64,000 nucleotides of DNA from assembly GCF_012275445.1 (NCBI RefSeq), contig NZ_JAAZQK010000017.1, positions 1 through 64,000 of the forward strand, given 5' to 3'. The notes beneath the pieces are model-generated. The model had not been told where the DNA came from. It ran no database searches and saw only the letters and a list, made by a program, of their open reading frames with translations. The first letter of the stretch is position 1. Each line of letters begins with the position of its first letter. The translations under genes and the position numbers were made by a program. The stretch is from Rhizobacter sp. SG703. GTDB lineage: Bacteria > Pseudomonadota > Gammaproteobacteria > Burkholderiales > Burkholderiaceae_C. This document shows, piece by piece, positions 1 to 8,870 of this stretch.

Positions 1-99
1 CTGATCGCCCCGATCGCGATGGAAGAAGGCCTGCGCTTCGCCATCCGTGAAGGCGGTCGCACCGTCGGCGCCGGCGTCGTCGCCAAGATCCTCGAATAA
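1..99 (+). CDS. tuf: Elongation factor Tu, C-terminal end (cut by window edge)
   Basis: Only the last 32 residues are present, in frame from base 1 to a TAA stop at 97-99. They end in [17 protein letters not shown], the characteristic C-terminus of EF-Tu domain 3. EF-Tu is the GTPase that delivers aminoacyl-tRNA to the ribosome. Its place directly upstream of rpsJ matches the usual str-to-S10 arrangement in proteobacteria. Which of the usual two tuf copies this is cannot be told from the fragment. Confidence 0.96.
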   Translation: MIAPIAMEEGLRFAIREGGRTVGAGVVAKILE

Positions 100-120
100 G
101 GTGGAGTCATCGGTCGGTCG

Positions 121-148
121 GGCAGGGTGCTTCGGCGCCACGCCTGCC
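121..148 (+). promoter_or_regulatory. Hairpin in the tuf-rpsJ gap
   Basis: In the 113-base gap between tuf and rpsJ, GGCAGG (121-126) pairs with CCTGCC (143-148). Further GTG/CAC pairing lies inside, around a TTCG loop. No T-run follows, so it is not a good intrinsic terminator. By position it could be a leader or attenuation structure for the S10 operon, but it does not obviously resemble the E. coli S10 leader. The role is inference. Confidence 0.35.
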
Positions 149-212
149 GGCCACTCACCCTCCATCGATTTCGCGATCCGCAAGGACCGCACGCTCTTTT
201 TCAGGAACAGTC

Positions 213-527
213 ATGGCCACCAAGCAAAAGATCCGCATTCGCCTGAAGGCGTTTGACTACAAGCTGATCGACCAGTCGGCGCTCGAGATCGTCGACACCG
301 CGAAGCGCACCGGCGCGATCGTCAAGGGCCCGGTGCCCCTGCCGACCCGCATGCAGCGTTTCGACATCCTGCGTTCGCCGCACGTCAACAAGACCTCGCG
401 CGACCAGTTCGAAATCCGCACCCATCAGCGCCTGATGGACATCGTCGATCCGACCGACAAGACCGTGGACGCGCTGATGAAGCTCGACCTGCCGGCCGGC
501 GTCGACGTCGAGATCAAGCTGCAGTAA
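213..527 (+). CDS. rpsJ: 30S ribosomal protein S10
   Basis: The 104-residue product matches uS10 in length and in conserved stretches such as [22 protein letters not shown] and [14 protein letters not shown]10 sits in the 30S head; in family members it also acts as NusE in antitermination. The ATG at 213 is preceded by an AGGAA Shine-Dalgarno. It is the first gene of the S10 cluster, but a 215-base gap carrying a promoter-like sequence and two hairpins separates it from rplC. It may therefore be transcribed partly on its own or with tuf. Confidence 0.99.
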   Translation: MATKQKIRIRLKAFDYKLIDQSALEIVDTAKRTGAIVKGPVPLPTRMQRFDILRSPHVNKTSRDQFEIRTHQRLMDIVDPTDKTVDALMKLDLPAGVDVEIKLQ

Positions 528-550
528 AGGGACTGCCTGCGAGGAAGTGG

Positions 551-579
551 TTGCGGCTTTGGCCGCAGCTGGCTAGAAT
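551..579 (+). promoter_or_regulatory. Sigma-70-like promoter for rplC and downstream genes
   Basis: TTGCGG (551-556) and TAGAAT (574-579) are separated by 17 bases and lie in the rpsJ-rplC gap about 165 bases upstream of rplC. The -10 matches the consensus at 5 of 6 positions. The -35 keeps only TTG. The bases after the -10 (TAGAATCGC) recur at other likely promoters in the window. Confidence 0.55.
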
Positions 580-598
580 CGCAGGCTTTCCGAAGTAG

Positions 599-641
599 CC
601 GGCCCTTGCGGGCCGGTTTGGTCCTTGTCTCTCGGGGCAAG
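599..641 (+). promoter_or_regulatory. Two hairpins in the rplC 5' leader
   Basis: CCGGCCC (599-605) and GGGCCGG (610-616) form a perfect 7-bp stem around TTGC, followed by TTTGG. A second stem (624-630 with 635-641, loop CTCG) follows at once and includes G-T pairs. Both would be transcribed from the candidate promoter at 551-579 and lie about 100 bases before rplC. This could be an attenuator or an autoregulatory leader (L4 plays this role in E. coli). The first hairpin might instead terminate rpsJ transcripts weakly. Confidence 0.45.
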
Positions 642-742
642 AGGCCACCAAGTCAGCCCGGCCAATCGATGTCGGGCATGTCAAACAAAGGCTTCCAAGC
701 GCTCCCAGTTGTTGGGGGTGGCGCGGGGGCTGGAGAATATTC

Positions 743-1414
743 ATGAGTCTTAGCGAACATCTCGGTTTGCTGGGCCGCAAGGTGGGCATGATGCGCATCT
801 TCACGGACGACGGCGACGCCGTTCCCGTGACGGTGCTCGATGTGTCGAACAACCGTGTCGTCCAGGTCAAGACCGAAGCCACCGACGGCTACAACGCCAT
901 TCAAGTGGCGTTCGGCGCGCGCAAAGCATCGCGCGTCATCAAGCCGGCAGCCGGACACTTTGCGAAAGCAGGGGTCGAAGCCGGTGAAGTCCTGAAGGAA
1001 TTCCGCGTCACCGCCGACGTCGTCGCAGGCTTCAAGCCCGGCGCCCAGGTGCCGGTGACGACGTTTGCCGTGGGCCAGCTCGTGGACGTGCAGGGCACCT
1101 CCATCGGCAAGGGCTTCACGGGCACCATCAAGCGCCACAACTTCAGCTCGCAGCGCGCGTCGCACGGCAACAGCCGTTCGCACAACGTGCCGGGCTCGAT
1201 CTCGATGGCACAGGATCCGGGTCGCGTGTTCCCGGGCAAGAAGATGTCCGGTCAGATGGGCGACGTCACCAAGACCGTCCAGAACCTCGACGTCGTCCGC
1301 ATCGACGAAGCCCGCCAGCTGCTGCTGGTCCGTGGCGCGGTGCCCGGTGCGAAGAACGGCCATGTGGTCGTGCGCCCCGGCGTCAAGGTGAAAGCCAAGA
1401 AGGGAGCCAACTGA
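743..1414 (+). CDS. rplC: 50S ribosomal protein L3
   Basis: The 223-residue product is uL3, which nucleates 50S assembly and reaches towards the peptidyl-transferase centre. Recognisable segments are [12 protein letters not shown] near the start, the conserved central loop with [14 protein letters not shown], and KKMSGQMG. It is slightly longer than the E. coli protein (209). The ATG at 743 has a GGAGA Shine-Dalgarno. The TGA overlaps the rplD start by one base (TGATG), which implies translational coupling. Confidence 0.98.
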   Translation: MSLSEHLGLLGRKVGMMRIFTDDGDAVPVTVLDVSNNRVVQVKTEATDGYNAIQVAFGARKASRVIKPAAGHFAKAGVEAGEVLKEFRVTADVVAGFKPGAQVPVTTFAVGQLVDVQGTSIGKGFTGTIKRHNFSSQRASHGNSRSHNVPGSISMAQDPGRVFPGKKMSGQMGDVTKTVQNLDVVRIDEARQLLLVRGAVPGAKNGHVVVRPGVKVKAKKGAN

Positions 1415-2034
1415 TGCAACTCGAGCTCCTCAACGACCAAGGCCAGGCGACCTCCAAGGTCGACGCGCCCGACACCGTGTTCGCCCGCGACTACAACGAA
1501 GCCCTGGTCCACCAGGTCGTCGTTGCGTTCCAGGCCAACGCCCGCCAAGGCACGCGCGCCCAGAAGGACCGCGCCGTCGTGAAGCACTCGACGAAGAAGC
1601 CGTGGCGTCAAAAGGGTACGGGCCGCGCCCGTGCCGGCATGACCTCGTCGCCGCTGTGGCGCGGGGGCGGCCGGATCTTCCCGAACAGCCCGGACGAGAA
1701 CTTCACCCACAAGGTCAACAAGAAGATGTACCGCGCCGGCATGGCCGCCATCTTCTCGCAGCTGGCCCGTGAAGGCCGTGTCGCGGTGGTCGATTCGATC
1801 AGCGTCGACTCGCCGAAGACCAAGCAGCTCGCCGCCAAGTTCAAGGCCATGGGCCTCGACTCGGTGCTGGTGATCGCCGACCAGGTCGACGACAACCTGC
1901 TGCTCGCCGCGCGCAACCTCGCCAACGTGATGGTGGTCGAGCCGCGTTACGCCGATCCGCTGTCGCTGGTCTTCTTCAAGAAGATCCTGGTGACCAAGGG
2001 CGCGATCGAGCAACTCAAGGAGATGCTGGGATGA
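1414..2034 (+). CDS. rplD: 50S ribosomal protein L4
   Basis: The 206-residue product is uL4. It has the [14 protein letters not shown] loop that lines the polypeptide exit tunnel and the [14 protein letters not shown] stretch. In E. coli L4 represses its own operon at transcription and translation through the S10 leader. Whether that happens here is unknown, but the structured rplC leader would be the place to look. The start overlaps the rplC stop and the stop overlaps the rplW start by four bases (ATGA). Confidence 0.98.
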   Translation: MQLELLNDQGQATSKVDAPDTVFARDYNEALVHQVVVAFQANARQGTRAQKDRAVVKHSTKKPWRQKGTGRARAGMTSSPLWRGGGRIFPNSPDENFTHKVNKKMYRAGMAAIFSQLAREGRVAVVDSISVDSPKTKQLAAKFKAMGLDSVLVIADQVDDNLLLAARNLANVMVVEPRYADPLSLVFFKKILVTKGAIEQLKEMLG

Positions 2035-2345
2035 GCACGACCAAGCATGACGAGGGCCGCCTGGCCCAGGTGCTGGTGGCGCCGATCGTGAGCGAAAAAG
2101 CCACGTCCGCCGCCGAAAAGCACAACCAGGTTCTGTTCAAGGTGCTGCGCGATGCCACCAAGCCCGAGATCAAGGCTGCAGTCGAACTGCTGTTCAAGGT
2201 CGAGGTCGAGTCGGTGCAGACCGTGATTCAAAAGGGCAAGGTCAAGCGCTTTGGCCGTTCCATCGGCCGCCGCGACCACGTCAAGAAGGCGTATGTGTCG
2301 CTGAAGGCTGGCCAGGAGCTCAACTTCTCCGGGGAGGCCGCGTAA
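2031..2345 (+). CDS. rplW: 50S ribosomal protein L23
   Basis: The 104-residue product is uL23, an exit-tunnel rim protein that docks trigger factor and SRP in known ribosomes. Typical segments are [10 protein letters not shown]-like [11 protein letters not shown] near the start, [10 protein letters not shown], and [14 protein letters not shown]. Start and stop both overlap neighbours (ATGA with rplD, TAATG with rplB), consistent with one tightly coupled transcript. Confidence 0.98.
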   Translation: MSTTKHDEGRLAQVLVAPIVSEKATSAAEKHNQVLFKVLRDATKPEIKAAVELLFKVEVESVQTVIQKGKVKRFGRSIGRRDHVKKAYVSLKAGQELNFSGEAA

Positions 2346-3169
2346 TGGCCGTCATCAAAGTCAAACCGACATCGCCCGGCCGCCGTGCCGTCGTGAAGGT
2401 GGTTCACAGCCACCTCTACAAGGGCCGTCCGGAAGCGTCGTTGCTCGAACCGCAAATGCAGAACGCGGGTCGCAACAACAACGGCCACATCACGATGCGC
2501 CACAAGGGCGGTGGTCACAAGCACCACTACCGCGTGGTCGACTTCGTGCGCAACAAGGACGGCATCCCGGCGAAGGTCGAGCGCATCGAGTACGACCCGA
2601 ACCGCACGGCGCACATCGCGCTGGTGTGCTACGCCGACGGCGAGCGCCGCTACATCATCGCCCCGCGTGGCCTGGATGTCGGTGCCACCGTGCTGAGCGG
2701 CGCCGAAGCGCCGATCAAGGCCGGCAACACGCTGCCGATCCGCAACATCCCGGTGGGCTCGACGGTTCATTGCGTCGAACTGCTGCCGGGCAAGGGGGCA
2801 CAGATCGCACGCTCGGCCGGCACCTCGGTGACGCTGCTGGCACGCGAAGGCACCTACGCCCAGCTGCGCCTGCGCTCCGGTGAAGTGCGCCGCATCCACA
2901 TCGACTGCCGCGCGACGATCGGCGAAGTCTCCAACGAAGAGCACAACCTGCGCCAGTACGGCAAGGCCGGTGCGCGTCGCTGGAAGGGCATCCGTCCGAC
3001 GGTTCGCGGTGTCGCGATGAACCCGGTGGATCACCCGCACGGTGGTGGTGAAGGTCGTACCGGCGAGGGCCAGGTGCCTGTGTCGCCGTGGAACACGATG
3101 ACCAAGGGCTACCGCACTCGCAACAACAAGCGCACGCAGACGTTCATCGTCTCGCGTCGCAAGAAGTAA
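2345..3169 (+). CDS. rplB: 50S ribosomal protein L2
   Basis: The 274-residue product is uL2, needed for subunit association and peptidyl transfer. The near-invariant [13 protein letters not shown] motif, including the His implicated in peptidyl-transferase assembly, is intact near the C-terminus. Length is normal for the family. The start overlaps the rplW stop by one base, and rpsS follows after a 9-base gap. Confidence 0.99.
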   Translation: MAVIKVKPTSPGRRAVVKVVHSHLYKGRPEASLLEPQMQNAGRNNNGHITMRHKGGGHKHHYRVVDFVRNKDGIPAKVERIEYDPNRTAHIALVCYADGERRYIIAPRGLDVGATVLSGAEAPIKAGNTLPIRNIPVGSTVHCVELLPGKGAQIARSAGTSVTLLAREGTYAQLRLRSGEVRRIHIDCRATIGEVSNEEHNLRQYGKAGARRWKGIRPTVRGVAMNPVDHPHGGGEGRTGEGQVPVSPWNTMTKGYRTRNNKRTQTFIVSRRKK

Positions 3170-3178
3170 GGGGCTGCC

Positions 3179-3457
3179 ATGACCCGTTCGCTCAAAAAAG
3201 GTCCGTTCGTTGACCATCACCTGATGGCCAAGGCCGAGAAGGCCGCGGCCATCAAGGACAAGAAGCCGATCAAGACCTGGTCGCGTCGCTCGACGATTCT
3301 TCCCGACTTCATCGGGTTGACGATCGCGGTGCACAACGGCAAGCAGCACGTGCCCGTGTACATCACCGACCAGATGGTCGGCCACAAGCTCGGTGAATTT
3401 GCGCTGACCCGCACGTTCAAGGGCCACCCGGCCGACAAGAAGGCCAACAAGAAGTAA
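3179..3457 (+). CDS. rpsS: 30S ribosomal protein S19
   Basis: The 92-residue product is uS19 of the 30S head, with [15 protein letters not shown] at the N-terminus and the signature [23 protein letters not shown] in the middle. Its length is exactly that of the family. A short GGGG-rich spacer separates it from rplB, and its stop is followed at once by the rplV ribosome binding site. Confidence 0.98.
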   Translation: MTRSLKKGPFVDHHLMAKAEKAAAIKDKKPIKTWSRRSTILPDFIGLTIAVHNGKQHVPVYITDQMVGHKLGEFALTRTFKGHPADKKANKK

Positions 3458-3468
3458 GGATGACGACG

Positions 3469-3798
3469 ATGGAAACCCGTTCAATCGTTCGCGGCGTCCG
3501 CCTCTCTGCCGACAAGGGTCGGCTGGTGGCCGACATGGTCCGCGGCAAGAAGGTCGACCAGGCGCTGAACATCCTGACCTTCACGCCCAAGAAGGCAGCC
3601 GGCATCATCAAGAAGGCTCTGGAGTCGGCGATCGCCAACGCAGAGCACAACGACGGCGCCGACATCGACGAGCTCAAGGTCAAGACGATCTTCGTCGAGC
3701 AAGCCGCCACCCTCAAGCGCTTTTCCGCACGGGCCAAGGGCCGCGGCAACCGCATCAGCAAGCCGACGTGTCACATCTTCGTGACCGTGGGCAACTGA
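3469..3798 (+). CDS. rplV: 50S ribosomal protein L22
   Basis: uL22 lines the exit tunnel; its long beta-hairpin (around [16 protein letters not shown]) is visible. Two in-frame ATGs exist, at 3460 and 3469. I choose 3469 because the AGGA at 3457-3460 lies 8 bases upstream of it. The protein then begins [14 protein letters not shown], as L22 normally does (109 residues). Starting at 3460 would add only MTT and leave no room for the Shine-Dalgarno. Confidence 0.97.
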   Translation: METRSIVRGVRLSADKGRLVADMVRGKKVDQALNILTFTPKKAAGIIKKALESAIANAEHNDGADIDELKVKTIFVEQAATLKRFSARAKGRGNRISKPTCHIFVTVGN

Positions 3799-3814
3799 GC
3801 GCAGAAGGAAAACC

Positions 3815-4735
3815 ATGGGACAGAAAATCCATCCGACCGGTTTCCGGCTGCCGGTCACCCGCAACTGGGCTTCGCGCTGGTACGCATCGAACGCGAACTT
3901 CGCGACGATGCTGGCCGAAGACCTGCGCGTCCGCGACTTCCTGAAGGCTCGCCTGAAGAGCGCCGCCGTGTCGCGCATCCTGATCGAGCGCCCCGCCAAG
4001 AGCGCCCGTGTCACCATCTTCTCGGCTCGTCCGGGCGTGGTGATCGGCAAGAAGGGCGAGGACATCGAGAAGCTGAAGGCTGAACTGACGCGCCGCATGG
4101 GCGTGCCGGTCGCGGTCAACATCGAGGAAGTGCGCAAGCCCGAAATCGATGCACAGCTGATCGCCGACAGCATCACCCAGCAGCTCGAGAAGCGCATCAT
4201 GTTCCGCCGTGCGATGAAGCGCGCGATGCAGAACGCGATGCGCCTGGGCGCACAGGGCATCAAGATCATGTCGTCGGGTCGCCTGAACGGCATCGAAATC
4301 GCCCGCTGCGAGTGGTACCGCGAAGGCCGCGTGCCGCTTCACACCCTGAAGGCCGACATCGACTATGGCTTCTCCGAAGCCAAGACGACCTACGGCATCA
4401 TCGGCGTGAAGTGCTGGGTCTACCGTGGCGACCGCCTCGCCAATGGCGAAGTGCCGCAACTGAAGGCCGAGGTGCCTGAAGACGATCGCCGTCCGCGTCG
4501 CAACACGCGTCCCGGCGCCCCGGCTGGCCGTGGCCGTCCGGGCGGCGGTGCCGGTGACCGTGGCGACCGCGGTGGCGATCGCGGCGGAGACCGTGCACCC
4601 CGCCAAGGTGGTGCCCCGGTCGAAGGCAGCGACAAGCCGGCCGAGGCGACGGGCGCGCCCGCCACCGACACGCCGACCAGCGCCGCCAAGCGCGTGCGCA
4701 AGGCCCCCGACGCCACCGGCTCGGGCAAGGCCTAA
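3815..4735 (+). CDS. rpsC: 30S ribosomal protein S3 with long Arg/Gly-rich C-terminal extension
   Basis: Residues 1-222 are a normal uS3: [13 protein letters not shown], a type II KH domain with the [14 protein letters not shown] loop (residues 74-87), and the C-terminal S3 domain with [11 protein letters not shown]3 forms the mRNA entry channel of the 30S subunit. Residues 223-306 have no counterpart in the 233-residue E. coli protein. They are low-complexity, with [13 protein letters not shown] repeats, then an Ala/Pro/Thr stretch and a basic KRVRKAP tail. Such tails are known in Burkholderiales S3; their role is unclear. Confidence 0.98.
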   Translation: MGQKIHPTGFRLPVTRNWASRWYASNANFATMLAEDLRVRDFLKARLKSAAVSRILIERPAKSARVTIFSARPGVVIGKKGEDIEKLKAELTRRMGVPVAVNIEEVRKPEIDAQLIADSITQQLEKRIMFRRAMKRAMQNAMRLGAQGIKIMSSGRLNGIEIARCEWYREGRVPLHTLKADIDYGFSEAKTTYGIIGVKCWVYRGDRLANGEVPQLKAEVPEDDRRPRRNTRPGAPAGRGRPGGGAGDRGDRGGDRGGDRAPRQGGAPVEGSDKPAEATGAPATDTPTSAAKRVRKAPDATGSGKA

Positions 4736-4746
4736 GGAGAACAAGC

Positions 4747-5163
4747 ATGATGCAACCGTCTCGGCGGAAATACCGCAAAGAGCAGAAGGGCCGCAACACC
4801 GGCGTCGCCACCCGTGGTGCGAACGTGTCGTTCGGTGATTTCGGCCTGAAGGCCACGGAGCGTGGTCGCCTGACCGCGCGCCAGATCGAGGCCGCACGTC
4901 GTGCGATCTCGCGTCACATCAAGCGTGGCGGCCGGATCTTCATCCGCATCTTCCCGGACAAGCCGATCTCGCAAAAGCCTGCCGAAGTCCGCATGGGCAA
5001 CGGCAAGGGCAATCCGGAGTACTACGTCGCTGAAATCCAGCCCGGCAAGGTGCTCTACGAACTCAACGGTGTGCCCGAAGAGCTGGCCCGCGAAGCGTTC
5101 AAGCTGGCTTCGGCCAAGCTGCCGCTGAGCACCACCTTCGTGTCGCGTCAGGTCGGCTCTTGA
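4747..5163 (+). CDS. rplP: 50S ribosomal protein L16
   Basis: The 138-residue product is uL16, which contacts A- and P-site tRNA. It begins [17 protein letters not shown], matching the family start MLQPKRRKYRK, so the first of two adjacent ATGs is taken. AAGGAG lies just upstream. The segments [19 protein letters not shown] and [14 protein letters not shown] are typical. The gene follows rpsC after 11 bases. Confidence 0.98.
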   Translation: MMQPSRRKYRKEQKGRNTGVATRGANVSFGDFGLKATERGRLTARQIEAARRAISRHIKRGGRIFIRIFPDKPISQKPAEVRMGNGKGNPEYYVAEIQPGKVLYELNGVPEELAREAFKLASAKLPLSTTFVSRQVGS

Positions 5164-5182
5164 GGCCTGACTGGAGAAACAC

Positions 5183-5380
5183 ATGAAAGCATCTGAACTC
5201 CGCACCAAGGACGTCGCCGGCCTTGAAAAGGAAGTGGCTGACCTGCTGAAGGCCCATTTCGGCCTGCGCATGCAGAAGGCGACTCAGCAACTGACCAATC
5301 ATTCGACGCTGGGCAACACGCGCCGCGACATCGCGCGTGCGAAGACCATCCTGGCCGAGAAGAAGAGGGCTGCCAAATGA
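5183..5380 (+). CDS. rpmC: 50S ribosomal protein L29
   Basis: The 65-residue product is uL29, a small helical protein at the tunnel exit. It begins [10 protein letters not shown] and carries the [14 protein letters not shown] segment and an [11 protein letters not shown] helix as expected. It is preceded by a GGAG Shine-Dalgarno. Its stop overlaps the rpsQ start by four bases (ATGA). Confidence 0.97.
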   Translation: MKASELRTKDVAGLEKEVADLLKAHFGLRMQKATQQLTNHSTLGNTRRDIARAKTILAEKKRAAK

Positions 5381-5664
5381 GCACCACGCAAACCACGACC
5401 GAAGCGCCGCTGAAGAACACCCGCACCCTGGTGGGCAAGGTCGTCAGCGACAAGCGCGCCAAGACCATCACCGTGCTGGTCGAGCGCCGTACCAAGCACG
5501 AGCTCTACGGCAAGATCGTCGCGAAGTCGAGCAAGTACCACGCCCACGACGAAAAGGGCGAATACAAGCTGGGCGACGTGGTCGAGATCGCCGAGAGCCG
5601 CCCGATTTCCAAGACCAAGTCCTGGATCGTGACGCGCCTGGTCGAGAAGGCCCGCGAGGTCTGA
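5377..5664 (+). CDS. rpsQ: 30S ribosomal protein S17
   Basis: The 95-residue product is uS17, an OB-fold 16S rRNA-binding protein. The core begins at [20 protein letters not shown] and includes [19 protein letters not shown] and [10 protein letters not shown] short extra N-terminus ([14 protein letters not shown]) makes it about ten residues longer than the E. coli protein. It is the last gene of this cluster. A strong terminator follows 40 bases downstream and rplN is not next, so the spc operon lies elsewhere. Confidence 0.98.
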   Translation: MSTTQTTTEAPLKNTRTLVGKVVSDKRAKTITVLVERRTKHELYGKIVAKSSKYHAHDEKGEYKLGDVVEIAESRPISKTKSWIVTRLVEKAREV

Positions 5665-5704
5665 GCAAGCAGTAAGACAACGGAGCCTTCGGGCGCCGCA
5701 CAGG

Positions 5705-5744
5705 ACGGTCGGAACGCTGGGATACTGGCGTCCGGCCGTTTTTT
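5705..5744 (+). terminator. Intrinsic terminator of the S10 operon
   Basis: A GC-rich stem pairs 5705-5717 (ACGGTCGGAACGC) with 5728-5739 (GCGTCCGGCCGT region). It has one G-T pair and one bulged A, and TTTTTT at 5739-5744 follows. This is a textbook rho-independent terminator. It sits 40 bases after rpsQ and only 15 bases before the peroxiredoxin start, so that gene needs separate transcription or read-through. Confidence 0.9.
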
Positions 5745-5759
5745 CATTTGGAGATCGAA

Positions 5760-6266
5760 ATGCTCAAAGTTGGGGACAAGCTGCCCGCAGGTTCGCTGCA
5801 GGAATTCATCGAGGTCGAAGGCAATGGCTGCAGCCTGGGGCCGAACACCTTCGACGTCGAGAAGGAAACCGCCGGCAAGAAGATCGCGATCTTCGCGCTG
5901 CCCGGTGCCTTCACGCCGACCTGTTCGGCCCAGCACGTGCCGGGCTACGTGAAGAACGCCGACGCGCTGAAGGCCGCCGGCGTCGACGAGATCTGGTGCG
6001 TGTCGGTCAACGACGCGTTCGTGATGGGCGCCTGGGGCCGCGACCAGCACACGCAGGGCAAGGTTCGGATGATGGCCGACGGCAGCGGCACGTTCACGCA
6101 GGCCACCGGCCTGACGCTGGACCTGGTCGCGCGCGGCATGGGCGTGCGCTCGCAGCGCTACTCGATGCTGGTCGACAACGGCATCGTCAAGACGCTGAAC
6201 ATCGAAGCGCCGGGCAAGTTCGAGGTCAGCAACGCCGAGACGATGCTCACCCAAGCCAAGGGCTGA
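5760..6266 (+). CDS. Peroxiredoxin (PrxV/AhpC-TSA redoxin type)
   Basis: The 168-residue protein belongs to the Prx5-like peroxiredoxins, which reduce H2O2 and organic hydroperoxides with a peroxidatic cysteine. The active site PGAFTPTCSAQHVPGY is present with Cys55, and the conserved Arg is in GVRSQRYSMLVDNG. Cys24 and Cys80 are possible resolving residues. The ATG at 5760 has GGAG six bases upstream. A TTG at 5748 would sit on the Shine-Dalgarno and is rejected. No glutaredoxin domain is fused. The gene ends one base before the convergent ligase gene. Confidence 0.93.
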   Translation: MLKVGDKLPAGSLQEFIEVEGNGCSLGPNTFDVEKETAGKKIAIFALPGAFTPTCSAQHVPGYVKNADALKAAGVDEIWCVSVNDAFVMGAWGRDQHTQGKVRMMADGSGTFTQATGLTLDLVARGMGVRSQRYSMLVDNGIVKTLNIEAPGKFEVSNAETMLTQAKG

Positions 6267-6267
6267 T

Positions 6268-7380
6268 TCAGCCCATCCAGCGCTCGGTGGCGCTGTGGAC
6301 GACGGAGGACAGCGGTTCTCCGGACGCCCGCAGTCCGCGCAGCCACTGCGCATCATTGCCGTGCCGCAGGCTGTCGCGGATCAGGTTGCTGGCGTCGAGC
6401 GAGCGCAGGTCCAGCGCATGTTCGTCGACCCGTGCGAGCGTGCGCACGATGTTGTCGCGCAGCTTCTCGCGTTGCTTGGTCTGCGGGTCGACGATTTCGC
6501 CGTCGAGCCCGAAGCGGCAGGCCTGGAAGCGGTTGAAGGTGTAGACGAGGTAGTCGTCTTCCGACGGCTCGAACGGCCGCTCCTCGCGCAGGTAGCGGCA
6601 GATCGCCTGCAGGTAGCAGGCGAGCGCCGCGGCCTTGTCGACGTCGAGCGGCGTGTCGCATACCCGCAGCTCGATGGTGCCGAACTCGGGCTTCGGGCGG
6701 ATGTCCCAGTAGAAATCCTTCATCGACTGCACGACGCCGGTGCTGGTCATCTTGTCGAAGTACAGCCCGAAGTCGTCCCAGGTGGTCACGAACGGCGCGC
6801 GCCCGGACAGCGGGAACGCGAACACCGAGTTCAGCCGCGCCGAATCGAAGCCGGTGTCGACGCCCTGAACGAACGGCGACGACGCGCTCAGCGCGATGAA
6901 GTGCGGCACGTAGCGCGACAGCGCGTGCAGCAGCCACAGTGCGGTGTCGCCGTCTTCGCAGCCGACGTGCACGTGCTGGCCGAACACGGTGAACTGCTTG
7001 GCCAGGTAGCCGTACAGCTCGCTGATGTAGTGGAAGCGCTCGGTCGGGAAGATCTGCTGGTCGCTCCAGTGCTGATAGGCATGCGTGCCGCCGCCGGCGA
7101 TACCGATGTTCAGCTTGCGGGCCGCCTGCGAGAGCTGCCCGCGCAGGTCGTGCAGCTCGGCGACCAGCCCGCTGTGCTCGCGCTGGATCGAGGTGCCGAT
7201 CTCGATCATGCTGCGCGTGATCTCGGGCTTCACGTCCCAGGCGCCGGAGTGCTTCGCGAGCACGCGCAGCAGGTCTTCGGCCTGCGGTGCCAGGTCGAAG
7301 TCGTGCGTGCTGACGAGTTGGAGTTCGAGTTCGACGCCCAGCGTCAGCGGCTCGGAGGTGGTGAATTCGGCGAGTGCCAT
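6268..7380 (-). CDS. ybdK: YbdK family carboxylate-amine ligase (glutamate-cysteine ligase-like)
   Basis: The 370-residue protein matches the GCS2/YbdK family: [10 protein letters not shown] near the N-terminus, [28 protein letters not shown], and [10 protein letters not shown] with metal- and substrate-binding residues. Known members make gamma-glutamylcysteine weakly or link other carboxylate-amine pairs, so the physiological substrate is uncertain. It lies one base downstream of the antiporter gene on the same strand and is probably co-transcribed. That pairing could suggest glutathione-linked control of ion flux, but this is inference. Confidence 0.9.
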   Translation of the reverse strand: MALAEFTTSEPLTLGVELELQLVSTHDFDLAPQAEDLLRVLAKHSGAWDVKPEITRSMIEIGTSIQREHSGLVAELHDLRGQLSQAARKLNIGIAGGGTHAYQHWSDQQIFPTERFHYISELYGYLAKQFTVFGQHVHVGCEDGDTALWLLHALSRYVPHFIALSASSPFVQGVDTGFDSARLNSVFAFPLSGRAPFVTTWDDFGLYFDKMTSTGVVQSMKDFYWDIRPKPEFGTIELRVCDTPLDVDKAAALACYLQAICRYLREERPFEPSEDDYLVYTFNRFQACRFGLDGEIVDPQTKQREKLRDNIVRTLARVDEHALDLRSLDASNLIRDSLRHGNDAQWLRGLRASGEPLSSVVHSATERWMG

Positions 7381-7381
7381 G

Positions 7382-8665
7382 TCAGGAAGCCTTTGTCTTC
7401 GGGACGGGCGCGCACTCCTGCGCCAGGTCGCGCACCGCGCGCTCGGCCAGCAGCGGGCCGATGAATTGCAGCAGCGTGGTCGAGATCAGCAGCGCCTGCA
7501 GCACGCCGCCATTGGCGCCGGGCAGCTGCGATGGCCAGCCGAAGGTGTCGGCGGTCAGCAGCACCGCGAGGCTGCTCATCGGCTGCAGCGCGATCGTCAG
7601 CGCGCCCGCCTGGCGCCAGCCGAGGCCGCTCGGCCGCGTCAGCACGGCGATCGCGATGCCCTTGCCGACCAGCCGCGCGACGACGATCACCAGCACCCAC
7701 GGCCACAGCGTCGTGAAGCCGTCGAGCGTGAACAGCATGCCCAGGCAGATGAACAGCAGCACGCTGAGCGTGGCGCCGGCCGTGCCGAGCTGCGGCTCGA
7801 CGGTCAGGCCGTGCGCCATCCGCGAGCGCGCCACCATGCCGGCCACCAGCAGCGCCAGCAACGGCGACAGCCGCCACTGCGCCGCCAGCATCGCCGCGAT
7901 GATGACCAGCGCGATCTGCAGCACCGGCGCGGTGGTGAGGCCGCGCACCTGCTTGGTCAGCTGCGTCAGCACCCAGCCGGCCGCGACGCCGAGCAGGAAC
8001 GAGCCGCTGACCACCAGCAGCGCGCTGGTGATGGCCGGTTCGAGCCCGACGGGCTCCACGCCGACGCCACCGCTGGCGGCGAGCACGCCCCAGGCCTTCA
8101 GCGCGACCACCGCGAGCACGCTGTTGATGGCCGACATCATCAGCAGCCGTTCGGTGACCTGCCCGCGCGGGCGCATCTGGTGCACCAGCGCCAGCACGAT
8201 GACCGGCGACGTCGACATCGCGACCGCGCCGGCCAGCGCGGCCGAGATCGACGGCGCATCGAAGGCCAGCAGGCCGACATACACCGCGAGGCCGGACAGC
8301 ACGCCTTCGAGCACACAGGTCAGCGCGAGCCAGGGGTTGTCGATCAGCCAGCGCGGCCGGATCCGGCTGCCGAGCTCGAACACCAGCACGCCGATGGCCA
8401 GGTCGATCAGCGGCTTGACCGGGTCGAGGTCGGTGCGCTCCAGCAGCCGCAGCGCCAGCGGGCTGGCCAGCGCCCCGGTCAGCATGTGGCCGCACAAGCG
8501 CGGCAAGCGGAAGCGCCGCCTCAGGATCTCGCCGAGCACCACCGCCACGACCATCACGATCGCAAAACCCAGCACAGGGTCGATCCCGCGCAGGCGGTCG
8601 AGGGTCCAGGAGGCGGTGGCGGCGGAGGGGGCGAACCAGTTCTCGAACGTGGAAGACAGGGACAT
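7382..8665 (-). CDS. Monovalent cation:proton antiporter, CPA2 family
   Basis: The 427-residue protein is strongly hydrophobic with about 12 membrane segments in Na+/H+ exchanger order. Family features are [33 protein letters not shown] and [14 protein letters not shown]. It lacks the C-terminal TrkA-N domain of full KefB/KefC, so it is the membrane part only. The ion (K+ or Na+) cannot be read from sequence. It is first in a two-gene leftward operon with the YbdK-like ligase, and no strong Shine-Dalgarno is seen at its ATG. Confidence 0.88.
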   Translation of the reverse strand: MSLSSTFENWFAPSAATASWTLDRLRGIDPVLGFAIVMVVAVVLGEILRRRFRLPRLCGHMLTGALASPLALRLLERTDLDPVKPLIDLAIGVLVFELGSRIRPRWLIDNPWLALTCVLEGVLSGLAVYVGLLAFDAPSISAALAGAVAMSTSPVIVLALVHQMRPRGQVTERLLMMSAINSVLAVVALKAWGVLAASGGVGVEPVGLEPAITSALLVVSGSFLLGVAAGWVLTQLTKQVRGLTTAPVLQIALVIIAAMLAAQWRLSPLLALLVAGMVARSRMAHGLTVEPQLGTAGATLSVLLFICLGMLFTLDGFTTLWPWVLVIVVARLVGKGIAIAVLTRPSGLGWRQAGALTIALQPMSSLAVLLTADTFGWPSQLPGANGGVLQALLISTTLLQFIGPLLAERAVRDLAQECAPVPKTKAS

Positions 8666-8870
8666 GCGTCGGCAGCAAAGCGAAAGATGAGACGGCCGCC
8701 CGGATCCCCGGCAAGGATCGGGGAAACTTCGGGGCCTTGAAGGTAACCGTATCCGACCTCAGGTGCAGTGCCTCCGCGGCGCGACTTCGTGTCAGACAGC
8801 GCCTACAGGTTCGCTCGCCAACATTCGCTTCGACGTTCCTCCTCAACCTCATTTCAGCTGCGGCAAGACC

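Noticed and set aside
3460-3468. Earlier ATG for rplV at 3460
   Set aside because: It overlaps the Shine-Dalgarno used by the ATG at 3469 and adds residues not seen in L22.
8736-8765. Sigma-32 heat-shock promoter before htpG
   Set aside because: CTTGAA at 8736-8741 fits the -35, but the sequence 13 bases later (GACCTCAG) matches CCCCATnT poorly, so I did not list it as a feature.
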